From Serinicoccus sediminis (lineage in GTDB: Bacteria; Actinomycetota; Actinomycetes; Actinomycetales; Dermatophilaceae), in the NCBI RefSeq assembly GCF_004153545.1, contig NZ_SDVA01000002.1, positions 183,829 to 247,828 of the forward strand: a stretch of 64,000 bases of DNA. The letters are read 5' to 3'. How positions within the stretch are numbered: the stretch's first letter is position 1; every line of letters begins with the position of its first letter. Under the pieces are notes generated by a model that searched no databases, was not told the origin of the DNA, and saw only the letters and a list, made by a program, of their open reading frames with translations. Shown here one piece after another: positions 18,853 to 27,318 of this stretch. A program made the position numbers and the translations under genes.

Positions 18853-18893
18853 CACCGGAGCCGCAGCAGCCGCCATCGCGGGGGAACGAGGGC

Positions 18894-19676
18894 ATGAGCG
18901 AGACCCCCAGGACGCAGCACCGCAGTCGCAGGGAGCGGCTGCGGGAGATCGTGGCGCTCCTGCGGTCCGGCACCACCAGGGTCGAGGACCTCGCGCGGAC
19001 CGTCGACGTGTCGGAGTCGACCATCCGGCGCGATCTTGCCTCCCTCGAGGCCGAGGGTCACATCGACCGCACCTACGGCGGAGCGCGTCCGTCCGGGCCC
19101 TACAGGGAGACCCGGCTCGGCGAGCGGATGAGGATCGAGGTCGCCGCCAAGGCCCGTATCGGTGCTGCTGCCGCAGCCTGGGTGGAGGAAGGGTCGACGA
19201 TCTTCGTCGACGCGGGTTCGACCTGCGCCCAGCTCGTCGAGCACCTGCGCGACCTGCGCGACCTCACGGTCGTCACCCGGGGGCTGGAGATCGGGCTGAT
19301 GCTGGCCGACAGCCCGATCGACGTCATCGTCGTCGGCGGGGAGGTGTCGCCGTCGAGCCACGGACTGGCCGGGGCCGTCACCCTCTTCACGCTCGAGCGC
19401 CTCGCGGTGGACCTCGCCTTCCTCGGGTGCGACGCGGTCCACCCGTCCCGCGGCGTGGGTGAGCCGACCCTCGAGGAGGCGGCGACCAAGGAGATGGCCT
19501 CGCGCCAGGCCAGGCGCACCGTCGTCCTGGCGCACGCGGCCAAGCTCACCGTCGAGGCGGTGCCCGCCTGGGCGCAGCTACCCCCTGGCTGGACCCTCCT
19601 CACGGACGAGTCCTCCGAGGACCGCCTCGCCCCCTTCCGGGACGAGGGGGTCCGTGTCGTGAGCGTGCCGTCCTGA
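18894..19676 (+). CDS. DeoR-family transcriptional regulator
   Basis: A 260-residue DeoR/GlpR regulator. The N-terminal HTH (RVEDLARTVDVSESTIRRDL) is followed by the family motif LEAEGHIDRTYGGA. The ISOCOT sugar-phosphate sensing domain includes IFVDAGSTCAQLVEHL and VVVGGEVSPSSHGLAG. It sits inside the catabolic operon, so it is likely the local repressor, released by a phosphorylated intermediate. The TGCGCA repeats at 14783-14819 are its candidate target. Confidence 0.9.
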   Translation: MSETPRTQHRSRRERLREIVALLRSGTTRVEDLARTVDVSESTIRRDLASLEAEGHIDRTYGGARPSGPYRETRLGERMRIEVAAKARIGAAAAAWVEEGSTIFVDAGSTCAQLVEHLRDLRDLTVVTRGLEIGLMLADSPIDVIVVGGEVSPSSHGLAGAVTLFTLERLAVDLAFLGCDAVHPSRGVGEPTLEEAATKEMASRQARRTVVLAHAAKLTVEAVPAWAQLPPGWTLLTDESSEDRLAPFRDEGVRVVSVPS

Positions 19677-19770
19677 CCGTCCGCCCGACCCACCCGGTCC
19701 GAGCCACCGACGTCGCCACCACGGGGGCAGGTCCGGTCCTGTCGTCCTCATCACGGAAGGAAGCACGCGT

Positions 19771-20670
19771 ATGAGCACCATCGCCTTTATCGGGCTCGGC
19801 ATCATGGGGAGCCCCATGGCCGTCCATCTGCAGAAGCACGGGCACGCTGTCCGTGGCCACAACCGCTCGCCCGCCAAGGCTCGTGCCCTGCAGGAGGCCG
19901 GCGGGACGGCCTGCGCCTCCGCGGCGGACGCCGTCAGCGGCGCCGACGTCATCTGCCTCATGCTGCCGGACAGCCCTGACGTGGAGGAGGTCCTGCTCGG
20001 CGAGGGCGCGGTGCTCGACCACGCCGAGCCGGGCGCACTCGTCATCGACTTCTCCACCATCCGACCCGACGTCACCCGGCGGCTCGCCTCGGCCGCCCGC
20101 GAGCGCGGTCTGCGGATGCTGGACGCGCCGGTGTCAGGAGGTCAGGCCGGCGCCGAGGCGGCGACCCTGTCGATCATGGTGGGTGGTGAGTCCGCGGACG
20201 TCGAGGCGGCCGACGACGTGCTGGGTGTCCTGGGAGGCACGGTCGTGCACGTCGGCCCTCCGGGTGCGGGTCAGACCGTCAAGGCCGCGAACCAGCTCAT
20301 CGTCGCGGGCCATCTGCAGGTGCTCGCCGAGGCCGTCGTGCTCCTCGAGACCTCAGGCGTCGACCTGGCGCGGGCCCTCGACGTCCTCGCCGGAGGGCTG
20401 GCCGCCTCAGCCGTCCTGATGCAGAAGCGGGACAACCTGCTCGAGCATCGCTTCGACCCGGGTTTCCGGGTCGAGCTGCACGACAAGGACCTCGGCATCG
20501 TCGTCGAGACGGCGCGGTCGGGCGGAGTGGTGGCACCCATGGCGGGGCTGCTGGCGGCGCTCATGAGCTCGATGGTGGCCAACGGCGACGGAGGGCTCGA
20601 CCACTCCGCCCTGCTGCGCGGTGTCGAACGACTGAACGGACAGACTCCTCCCCGGCCCGACACCGCGTGA
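19771..20670 (+). CDS. NAD-binding 3-hydroxyacid dehydrogenase (GarR/LtnD-like)
   Basis: A 299-residue beta-hydroxyacid dehydrogenase. The cofactor motif is IGLGIMGSPMAVHL, the substrate-binding loop is DAPVSGGQAGAEAATL, and the catalytic Lys lies in GAGQTVKAANQLIV. A DKDLGIVVE-type motif follows near residue 240. Relatives are tartronate semialdehyde reductase (GarR) and L-threonate dehydrogenase (LtnD). Beside the DUF1537 kinase, an LtnD-like role on a tetronate is attractive, but no OtnI/OtnC genes are present, so a reductase role remains equally possible. Confidence 0.88.
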   Translation: MSTIAFIGLGIMGSPMAVHLQKHGHAVRGHNRSPAKARALQEAGGTACASAADAVSGADVICLMLPDSPDVEEVLLGEGAVLDHAEPGALVIDFSTIRPDVTRRLASAARERGLRMLDAPVSGGQAGAEAATLSIMVGGESADVEAADDVLGVLGGTVVHVGPPGAGQTVKAANQLIVAGHLQVLAEAVVLLETSGVDLARALDVLAGGLAASAVLMQKRDNLLEHRFDPGFRVELHDKDLGIVVETARSGGVVAPMAGLLAALMSSMVANGDGGLDHSALLRGVERLNGQTPPRPDTA

Positions 20671-20673
20671 GGG

Positions 20674-20702
20674 GTCCGGCCCGGCCCAGCCCGGTGCCGG
20701 AC
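20674..20702. terminator. Possible hairpin between convergent genes
   Basis: GTCCGGC (20674-20680) can pair with GCCGGAC (20696-20702) across a 15-nt G/C-rich loop, in the 51-bp gap between two converging genes. It has no T-tract. A bidirectional terminator is plausible but weakly supported. Confidence 0.3.
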
Positions 20703-20721
20703 GCGCAGCACCGGGGGGCGC

Positions 20722-22356
20722 TCAGCGGCTCCTGACCGCCCGCAGGACCACGTCGTCGACGTGGTGCGTCGACACCGCGCCGGACGGGCGGGGACGGGTC
20801 TCGTGCACCTGCACGGTCCACCCGCCCTGCGTCGCGAGCGCTGCGGCGACCTCCTCGACACCGACATAGGCCTCGGGGTCGAACATGCGGGTCTGCTCGG
20901 CGGGGTCCACGGGCTCGCGCATCGGGGACAGGTCGTGGCCGACCACCAGGAGCGTCCCGCCCGGGGCGACGGCACCGAGCAGGGTGCGCAGACCTCGCTG
21001 CTCCGGGGTCCGCAGGAACGAGCCGTACTGGAGCGAGACGAGGTCGTAGGTGGCGCCGCCGACGGCGTCAGGAGCGTTGACGTCCCGGTGCAGCAGGCTC
21101 ACCACGAGCCCCCGGCGCTCCGCCTCCGCACCGACGTGCTCCAGCGCCGCACCGGAGATGTCGGCAGCCGTGACGTCCCACCCCTGCTCGGCCAGCCACA
21201 ACGAGTCGCCACCCTCACCGGCACCGACGTCGAGAGCCCGGCCGGGCGGCATACCCTCGACCTCGGCGACGAGGGTGCCGTTGGGGTTGCCGCTCCACAT
21301 CCGCTCCCCGGTGCCGTAGCGCGCGTCCCAGTCGCCCTCCTCCCCCGCGGTGCGCTGCGCGGAGCGCAGGTCCTCGTCGGCCAGGCTGAAGGCGATCATC
21401 GCGCCGATGCGACCGCCGTGGGCGGCCGACGGCAGCACCTGCAAGGACGGGTCGGTCAGGTTGCCCGCGCCGTACACGCCCGGCACGGCGGTCTCCCCGG
21501 TCACGGGGTCGACCTGCAGCACCTCACCCAGACCGGTGGGGTGCGCGCTCGCCTCGATCCCGAGCGGCGCCAGCGCCTCGATCCGGGCGTGGAAGCGGGT
21601 GCCGACCACCACCGCGTCGGCCTCGAGCTGTGTCCCGTCGACCAGCTCCACGGCAGTCACGGTGCCGTCCGCCCCGGTGACCACCCGCCGCGCGCCGGTG
21701 CGCACGACGGGCACGCCGGCGGCCTCGAGCGCGGTGAGAGCAGCCTCGTCGACGCCCGTCACGTCGGGCAGCACGACGGTCAGCCGGTCGGTCAGGTGGC
21801 GGAGCAGCGCGGTCGGGTGCAGGCCCATCGGGTGCGTGACGATCTGGACGAGGCGCTGGTCGCGGACCTCGTAGCCGTGGCAGAACGGGCAGTGGATGAC
21901 GTCCTGGCCCCAGCGCGGCGCGACCCCCTCGATGTCGGGGAGCTCGTCGACGATGCCGGTGGCGGCGAGCACCCGCCGGGCCAGGAGGGTGTGCCCGCCG
22001 CTCAGCTCGACGCGGAAGCGACCGTCCTGCACCGGTCGGACGGCGAGCACGCGACCGGCCAGGATCTCGCCCCCGTAGCTGCGGACCTCCTCACGACCGA
22101 CCGCGAGCAGCTCGGAGGGCGCCGCCGCCTCCCGGCCGAGGTAGCCGTGCATGTGGGCGGCCGGGGCGTTGCGCGGGGTCCCGTCGTCGACGGCGATGAC
22201 CGTCCGCCGCTGCCGGGCGAGCTGCAGGGCCGCGGCCAGCCCGGCGGCCGAGGCGCCGATGACCGCGACGTCGCAACGGCGCTCCATCGTGGGCCCGGGG
22301 TGGTCGTGGCCGTGCGCGCGGGACTCGTGCTGGGGAGGATGCTGGGGCGTCGACAT
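20722..22356 (-). CDS. Fused FAD oxidoreductase (thioredoxin-reductase-like) and SAM methyltransferase
   Basis: A 544-residue two-domain protein. Residues about 28-335 form a thioredoxin-reductase-like fold: FAD motif VIGASAAGLAAAL, redox pair CPFCHGYE, and C-terminal FAD motif GVYGAGNLTDPSLQVLPSAA. Residues about 339-544 form a class I methyltransferase: start EEGDWDARYGTGERMWSG, SAM motif I LDVGAGEGGDSLWLA, acidic loop AADIS. The His-rich N-terminal tail (PQHPPQHESRAHGHDH) may bind metal. The fusion is read straight through in one frame. It is divergent from an XRE-cupin regulator. Function unknown; a detoxifying redox/methylation pair is possible. Confidence 0.88.
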   Translation of the reverse strand: MSTPQHPPQHESRAHGHDHPGPTMERRCDVAVIGASAAGLAAALQLARQRRTVIAVDDGTPRNAPAAHMHGYLGREAAAPSELLAVGREEVRSYGGEILAGRVLAVRPVQDGRFRVELSGGHTLLARRVLAATGIVDELPDIEGVAPRWGQDVIHCPFCHGYEVRDQRLVQIVTHPMGLHPTALLRHLTDRLTVVLPDVTGVDEAALTALEAAGVPVVRTGARRVVTGADGTVTAVELVDGTQLEADAVVVGTRFHARIEALAPLGIEASAHPTGLGEVLQVDPVTGETAVPGVYGAGNLTDPSLQVLPSAAHGGRIGAMIAFSLADEDLRSAQRTAGEEGDWDARYGTGERMWSGNPNGTLVAEVEGMPPGRALDVGAGEGGDSLWLAEQGWDVTAADISGAALEHVGAEAERRGLVVSLLHRDVNAPDAVGGATYDLVSLQYGSFLRTPEQRGLRTLLGAVAPGGTLLVVGHDLSPMREPVDPAEQTRMFDPEAYVGVEEVAAALATQGGWTVQVHETRPRPSGAVSTHHVDDVVLRAVRSR

Positions 22357-22397
22357 GGCTCTACCCTACCGACGTCGTGCGGTATGTGGGACAGCAT

Positions 22398-22412
22398 TTG
22401 CAGGATTCGCAA
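22398..22412. promoter_or_regulatory. Inverted repeat between divergent genes, candidate XRE operator
   Basis: TTGC-N7-GCAA occurs in a locally A/T-richer stretch of the 76-bp gap between the fusion gene and the XRE-cupin gene. It is the only clear dyad there. Assignment to that regulator is inference. Confidence 0.4.
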
Positions 22413-22432
22413 GAACACGGCAGACTGTCCGG

Positions 22433-22987
22433 ATGAGCACCACCGATGTCGAGACGTTGGCGCGCACCCGGCTGCGCAGCCTGCGCAGCACCCTGGGCTA
22501 CTCGCTGGAGGAGCTCGCCGAGCGGACCCACCTCAGCCCCTCGACGATCAGCCGCATCGAGACCGGCAAGCGCACGCTCGGGTTGGACGTCCTCGTGCCG
22601 CTGGCCCAGACCCTCGGGGTCAGCCTCGACGCCCTCTTCGAGCGACCGGGCGACGAGGACGTGGTCATCCGACCGGCACCGCACAGCTCCGGCGGGCACA
22701 CCACGTGGCCGCTCAGCCGATCCGACGGCCGCACCGTGGCCATCAAGATGCGCCTGGAGCCCTCGACGCGTGCCCCCGAGCAGCGCGTCCACCCCGGGCA
22801 CGACTGGTTCGTCGTCATCGAGGGTCAGGTCCACCTGCTGCTCGGGGACCGGGAGATCGAGGTCGGCACGGGGGAGGCCGCCGAGTTCTCCACCATGACC
22901 CCGCACGCCATCCGGGCCGTTGGCGGGCCGGCCGAGCTCATCATGATCTTCGACCGCGAGGGGCAGCGGGCGCACGTGCACCAGTGA
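22433..22987 (+). CDS. XRE-family regulator with C-terminal cupin
   Basis: A 184-residue regulator. The XRE helix-turn-helix (about residues 12-65) includes YSLEELAERTHLSPSTISRI and GLDVLVPLAQTLGVSLD. A cupin sensor domain follows (HPGHDWFVVIEGQVHLLLG...ATFST-like AEFSTMTPHAI). Such proteins repress neighbouring genes and respond to a small ligand bound in the cupin. It is divergently transcribed from the oxidoreductase-methyltransferase fusion, its probable target. Confidence 0.9.
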   Translation: MSTTDVETLARTRLRSLRSTLGYSLEELAERTHLSPSTISRIETGKRTLGLDVLVPLAQTLGVSLDALFERPGDEDVVIRPAPHSSGGHTTWPLSRSDGRTVAIKMRLEPSTRAPEQRVHPGHDWFVVIEGQVHLLLGDREIEVGTGEAAEFSTMTPHAIRAVGGPAELIMIFDREGQRAHVHQ

Positions 22988-23027
22988 CGCGGCAGACGCC
23001 GTCCGGGGCACGACGGACAGCGGCCCG

Positions 23028-23636
23028 TCACGTCGCCGGCGCGGCCACCTCGATCGACATCACGCAGTTCTTCAGGCCCTTGGGGCGCACGTAGGTGAAG
23101 CCCAGTCGCTCGTAGAGCCGGCGGGTGCCGTTGTAGAGGAACGAGGACGACATCTTCTTCGTCTGGTGCGTCAGGTCGTGCGGGTAGGCCTCGACCACGC
23201 CCCCGCCGGCCTGCGCGATGAGGTCGAGCGCACCGCGGATCGCGACCTCCGTCAGGCCCCGCCGCCGGTACCGTCGGTCGACGAAGACGCAGGTGATCCG
23301 GTAGTCCGGGTCGCGGTCCTTCTCCTTGTCGTACTGCTTGCGGTGATGGATGTTGGGCAGCTCCTCCGGCGTCCCGAACTCCGCCCACGCCACCGCCTGG
23401 TCACCGTCCATCACGAGAGCGGCGTGCGCGAGGCCCGACTCGACATACTCCCGCTTCATCGCCCTGCTGCCCTCGGCGCCCGGCAGCCGGTCTTCGCAGG
23501 AGGGTTGGAAGTAGGTGCACGAGCACCCCCCGAAGATGCCGTTGTGCCGCAGCACGAGGTCGTCGAAGGCCGACCACGTCTCGGGCGTCAGCGCGCGGAC
23601 CTCCAGCTGGGCGACGTCGCCCGTGTCGGTGCTCAT
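23028..23636 (-). CDS. GNAT-family N-acetyltransferase
   Basis: A 202-residue acetyl-CoA-dependent acyltransferase. The GNAT core is recognisable from ITCVFVDRRYRRRGLTEVAI (motif A, with the R-R-x-G-x acetyl-CoA loop). A YNGTRRLYERLGFTYV motif follows near the end. An N-terminal Cys cluster (FGGCSCTYFQPSCED) is unusual and might bind metal. ATG 23636 is preferred over the in-frame GTG two codons upstream. Substrate unknown. It is convergent with the XRE-cupin gene. Confidence 0.85.
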   Translation of the reverse strand: MSTDTGDVAQLEVRALTPETWSAFDDLVLRHNGIFGGCSCTYFQPSCEDRLPGAEGSRAMKREYVESGLAHAALVMDGDQAVAWAEFGTPEELPNIHHRKQYDKEKDRDPDYRITCVFVDRRYRRRGLTEVAIRGALDLIAQAGGGVVEAYPHDLTHQTKKMSSSFLYNGTRRLYERLGFTYVRPKGLKNCVMSIEVAAPAT

Positions 23637-23710
23637 GCCCACAACCTAGGGGGTATGCCGGACACCTCGCGTCCTACGCGATGCGTCCCGGTTCGTGCCA
23701 GGCTCGGAGG

Positions 23711-24100
23711 ATGAGGAGCCGTCACATCAGCCGTGTCATCGCCGCGGACCGCGACCGGGTCTACGACGCCGTCGCCGAGCCGGACAACCTGCCCCTGTGG
23801 GCACAGGGCCTGGCGACCGCAGAGGTCAGCCGGGACGGTGACGACCTCGTCGTGGAGTCGCCGATGGGTGAGGTCCGCGTGCGCTTCGTCCCGCGCAACC
23901 ACCTCGGGGTCGCCGACCACGACGTCCTGCTCCCCTCCGGCACCATCGTCACGAACCCGCTGCGGGTCCTCGCCCATCCCCACGGCAGCGAGGTGGTCTT
24001 CACCGTGCGCCAGGTCGAGCTCACCGACGAGGAGTTCGAGCGCGACTGCCGGACCGTGGCCGAGGACCTCGACCGTCTGGCTGGGCTCGTCGAGGGCTGA
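23711..24100 (+). CDS. SRPBCC-fold small protein
   Basis: A 129-residue START/SRPBCC-like protein. The typical opening is ISRVIAADRDRVYDAVAEPDNLPLWAQGL. This is followed by a beta-rich centre and a closing helix (ERDCRTVAEDLDRLAGLVEG), matching the polyketide-cyclase/dehydrase superfamily. These fold around hydrophobic ligands. A GGAGG motif directly abuts the ATG, so translation initiation may be weak or the start misplaced. No functional context is visible. Confidence 0.78.
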   Translation: MRSRHISRVIAADRDRVYDAVAEPDNLPLWAQGLATAEVSRDGDDLVVESPMGEVRVRFVPRNHLGVADHDVLLPSGTIVTNPLRVLAHPHGSEVVFTVRQVELTDEEFERDCRTVAEDLDRLAGLVEG

Positions 24101-24115
24101 GCCGCGCCGGCCGTG

Positions 24116-24763
24116 TCAGACGCGCCCGGTGTGGTGGGCCCACATGGCGATCTCCACCCTGTTGCGGACCCCGAGCTTGGACAGCAGGGAGGCGACGTGG
24201 GTCTTGGCGGTGCTGAGCCCGATGTAGAGCTCGGCCGCGATCTCGGCGTTCGTGCGCCCACGGGCGACCAGCACCAGCACCTGCTCCTCCCGCTCGGTCA
24301 GCGGGTCCAGCGGTTGCGCCGGAGCCGTGGGCGCCCGGTCGGCGAAGGTCGCCAGCAGGCGCCGGGTGACGTTGGGGGCGATGAGGGCGTCACCGCGGGC
24401 CGCGGCGTGGATGGCCTGGACGAGCAGCTCCGGTCCGGCGTCCTTGAGCAGGAACCCGCGGGCGCCGGCCCGGAGGGCCCCGAGGACGTACTCGTCGAGG
24501 TCGAAGGTCGTGATGACGACGACCGCCATGGGGTCGGGCACGCCCGGCCCGGCCAGGCGGCGGGTCACCTCGACGCCGTCGAGGCCGGGCATCCGGATGT
24601 CCACGAGGAGGACGTCGGGCCGCAGCCGGGCCGCCAGCTCGAGCGCACCGGGTCCGTCCGCGGCCTCTCCCACGACCTCCAGGCCGGGCTGGGCCCCCAG
24701 GATCAGCACCAGGCCGGTCCGCACCAGGTCCTGGTCGTCGGCCACGACGACACGGATGCTCAC
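24116..24763 (-). CDS. NarL/LuxR-type response regulator
   Basis: A 215-residue two-component response regulator. The receiver domain has the acidic pair near residue 9 (VVADDQDLV), the phospho-acceptor Asp in DVLLVDIRMPGLDG and a conserved Lys in GFLLKDAG. The LuxR HTH at the C-terminus contains LTEREEQVLVLVARG and STAKTHVASLLSKL. GTG 24763 overlaps the kinase stop by 4 nt, so both are made together. Targets unknown; the DUF6326 gene upstream is a possible member of the regulon. Confidence 0.95.
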   Translation of the reverse strand: MSIRVVVADDQDLVRTGLVLILGAQPGLEVVGEAADGPGALELAARLRPDVLLVDIRMPGLDGVEVTRRLAGPGVPDPMAVVVITTFDLDEYVLGALRAGARGFLLKDAGPELLVQAIHAAARGDALIAPNVTRRLLATFADRAPTAPAQPLDPLTEREEQVLVLVARGRTNAEIAAELYIGLSTAKTHVASLLSKLGVRNRVEIAMWAHHTGRV

Positions 24764-25899
24764 GTCGGACCTCCCGCGGGCAGCTCGGCCTCGACCACCC
24801 AGCCGCCCTCGGGCCCCGGCCCTGCGGAGAGGGAGCCGCCGAGCAGCTCGGCGCGCTCCCGCATACCGGTGAGACCGAAGCCCGGAGCCGGCCGCGGCAC
24901 CGCCCCTGCCACCCCGTCGTCGACGACCCGCAGGACGACCGCGTCGTCGACCCGGCGGACGTCGATCACGACGCGGGTCGCGCCCTGCGCGTGCCGCAGG
25001 GCGTTGGTCAGGGCCTCCTGCGCCAGGCGGTAGGTCGCGGCGTCCACCGGACGCGGCAGCCGGACCAGGGGGCCGGTGAGCGCCACCTCGACGACCGGTA
25101 TGCCGTCCGGCCGGGCCAGGCCGGAGAGGTCGGTGATGCCCGGCTGCACCGCGAGGGTGTCCCAGCCGTCCTCGCGGAGCACCCGCACCACGGAGCGCAT
25201 CTCCGCGAGGGTGCGCGTCGCCTCGGTCTCGATGGCGGCGAGGATTCCCGCCGCCCGCTCCGGCTGGGTACCGGCGACGACACCCCCGGCCTGGGCCTGC
25301 ACGGCGATGGCAGAGACGTGGTGCGCCACCGTGTCGTGCAGCTCCCGGGCCAGGGTCAGGCGCTCGTCGTTGCGGATCTCCTGCTGACGGCGGCGCCACA
25401 CGTCGGCGCGGTAGCGGAACACCGCCGCGAGGGCGACGACGAGCAGCAGGAGCACGCTGCCCCCGACCACCTCGGCCACGTCCGCCGCCGCGGCATACAT
25501 GCCCAGTGTCGCGACCGTCGCGACGACGAGGATCCCGAGGCCGATCTCCCGACCCGAGCCCCACCGCGCCAGGGAGTAGAGCAGGACGAGGATGACCATC
25601 ATGGATCCGAGGCCGAGGTCGTCGCTCCGGGTCAGCAGCTGCACGAGGGACAGCGACCCGGCCGCGCCGAAGCCGACGACGCAGGCGACGAGGGGACGGC
25701 TGCGCCGCCACAGGAGGACGGGCATCAGCGCCACGGCGAGCACGGTCACGAACGGCTGCCCCGCGAGGCCCGGACGCGCGATCCCCTCGACGAGCGCGGC
25801 GACCCCGAACCCGGCGACCAGCCACCCGTCATGGCGCCCCACGGGTGGGGGGTCAGGTGGCCTGGGCTCCCGCCAGAAGGAGCGCCACAGCGCGTTCAT
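24760..25899 (-). CDS. HisKA_3-type sensor histidine kinase
   Basis: A 379-residue NarX-type sensor kinase. About five membrane helices (residues 25-150) with very short loops suggest sensing within the membrane. The dimerisation/phospho-acceptor motif is ARELHDTVAHHVSAI. The ATP-binding domain has the N-box ALTNALRHAQG, the G1 box VVDDGVAG and the G2 box GFGLTGMRERAELLGG. It pairs with the response regulator that overlaps its 3' end. The start is at ATG 25899; an open frame continues upstream but is low-complexity Pro/Arg. Confidence 0.93.
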   Translation of the reverse strand: MNALWRSFWREPRPPDPPPVGRHDGWLVAGFGVAALVEGIARPGLAGQPFVTVLAVALMPVLLWRRSRPLVACVVGFGAAGSLSLVQLLTRSDDLGLGSMMVILVLLYSLARWGSGREIGLGILVVATVATLGMYAAAADVAEVVGGSVLLLLVVALAAVFRYRADVWRRRQQEIRNDERLTLARELHDTVAHHVSAIAVQAQAGGVVAGTQPERAAGILAAIETEATRTLAEMRSVVRVLREDGWDTLAVQPGITDLSGLARPDGIPVVEVALTGPLVRLPRPVDAATYRLAQEALTNALRHAQGATRVVIDVRRVDDAVVLRVVDDGVAGAVPRPAPGFGLTGMRERAELLGGSLSAGPGPEGGWVVEAELPAGGPT

Positions 25900-26002
25900 C
25901 GCCCCAGCGTAGGGACCGGCGTGCCGCGGTGCACCTGTCGCGCCGACGACCCGGCCGCCGACCCTCGGGCCGGTCGGTCGGGGCGGGTCGCACGGACCAC
26001 CG

Positions 26003-26488
26003 TCACGTGGTGACCTGGGCACGGCGGGTGGTGGCGGCGTCCTCCGCGGGCACCGAGCTGGTGCGGGGCCAGGCCCAGGCGGCACGGATGATGAACCCGA
26101 GCAGGACGAGCTCGAGTCCCAGCCCCAGGCCGTAGTAGACGAGCCACTGCTCTCCGACCAGGTTGAACGCCGAGTAGGGGATGTAGAGGACGGCGACCAC
26201 GAGGTTGAGCACCCGGTTGACCCGGGCGGGCAGGGTCGCCGAGAGCACGATCATGAGGATCGGGACGGCCACGCTGGCGAGCGCGCTCGCGGCGAAGGTC
26301 TGGGTGATCTCGAACTCCCAGACGACGCCGTCGAGGATGTCGTCGACGACCCCGGGCTTGTAGAGGGTCAGGTAGTCGACGTAGATGTAGAGGAACATGA
26401 AGCTGGTCCACGCCGCGGCGAGCTGGGCCGTGACCGGGACCGCCGGGTTCTGCAGCGACGTGGGGTGTGCTGCGGACTGAGTACTCAT
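26003..26488 (-). CDS. DUF6326-like four-helix membrane protein
   Basis: A 161-residue protein with four hydrophobic helices, starting after MSTQSAAHPTSLQNPAVP. Motifs include FMFLYIYVDYLTLYKPG and YIPYSAFNLVGEQW, as in the small DUF6326 membrane family. AAGGAG precedes ATG 26488. It lies just upstream of the sensor kinase on the same strand, so it may share its transcript or be its target. Function unknown. Confidence 0.8.
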   Translation of the reverse strand: MSTQSAAHPTSLQNPAVPVTAQLAAAWTSFMFLYIYVDYLTLYKPGVVDDILDGVVWEFEITQTFAASALASVAVPILMIVLSATLPARVNRVLNLVVAVLYIPYSAFNLVGEQWLVYYGLGLGLELVLLGFIIRAAWAWPRTSSVPAEDAATTRRAQVTT

Positions 26489-26637
26489 GGGCGACTCCTT
26501 GGTGGGTCGAGGACTGGTCACACCACGATGGCCGGTCGGCAGCTCAGAGGACATCGGCCATGCGGCTCGACGTGCCTCGCCCGGAAGAACGGCTGCCGGA
26601 GCGGACCACTCTTCCGCACGGCCCTGCTCGTCACGTG

Positions 26638-27036
26638 TCAGGGCTCGTGGGCAGTCACCCCAGGGAGGCCGCCGAACCGGGCCGAGGCGTCCCGGGTGAG
26701 CAGCACCCGGCGCGACTGGGCCGCGGGCGCGGCGAGGATCAGGTCGTGCGCCCCTCGCGGTTGCCCGGACCGTCTCGCGTGCGCGACGAGGCGGGCGTGA
26801 TGAGCGGCCGTCCTCTCGGTGTAGTCCAGGACGCCGACGGCGTCGACGATGGCCATGAGTGCCCGCATCCGGGTGTCGGCGCGCTCAGCGGTGTCGGCCA
26901 GCTCGATCACGGTGCGGTACTCGGCCACGGTGAGGGCGGCGATGGCGATCTGGTCGTCGTCCAGCGACGCCACGTCGACGTGACCTCGCTCGTAGTTGAT
27001 CAGGACGTTCGTGTCCAGGATCAGGCGTCGCCCCAC
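26638..27036 (-). CDS. PIN-domain toxin (VapC type)
   Basis: A 132-residue PIN-domain ribonuclease of normal VapC length. All four acidic metal ligands are present: Asp8 (LILDTNVLI), Glu39 (TVAEYR), Asp98 (GAHDLILAA) and Asp116 (LTRDASARF). The GTG start at 27036 overlaps the end of a damaged antitoxin gene by 16 nt, as in intact vapBC and phd-type pairs. VapC toxins cleave tRNA or rRNA when not bound by antitoxin. Here the toxin looks intact while its antitoxin is not (see 27021-27139), so it may be inactive, poorly translated, or controlled in trans. Confidence 0.88.
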   Translation of the reverse strand: MGRRLILDTNVLINYERGHVDVASLDDDQIAIAALTVAEYRTVIELADTAERADTRMRALMAIVDAVGVLDYTERTAAHHARLVAHARRSGQPRGAHDLILAAPAAQSRRVLLTRDASARFGGLPGVTAHEP

Positions 27037-27139
27037 GGGTCCGGCACCTCCTGCGCGACCGCCCCCATGGCCTCGGTCAGATCGGTGACGAACTGCTCAT
27101 CCAGCGTCGCGACGCCTCGGTGGCGGTGATCGTCCTCAT
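27021..27139 (-). pseudogene. Remnant of a Phd-type antitoxin gene with internal out-of-frame deletion
   Basis: From ATG 27139, behind an AGAGGTGG ribosome site, the frame reads MRTITATEASRR, a classic Phd/YefM N-terminus. It then hits a stop after 20 codons. A second frame, without a start codon of its own, reads VATLDEQFVTDLTEAMGAV and ends PDPWGDA at TGA 27021-27023. That looks like an antitoxin C-terminus, overlapping the toxin start as expected. The roughly 40-50 residues between these parts are missing, so a frameshift alone cannot explain it. An internal deletion is inferred. Confidence 0.65.
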
Positions 27140-27318
27140 GCCACCTCTGTCATCCGACAATCAGATTTCCTGTAGCACCGTCATCCACAGTCTGTGGCGA
27201 ACCTTGTCGAGAAGCCCCGGGATGGACGCGCTCAACATCTCTGGTCCGCCGCGGTCGGGCTGGCTCTCGGACGGTCTCACCGTGGGCAGCACCCCACGGC
27301 CGCCCGCCTCGTGCCGGG

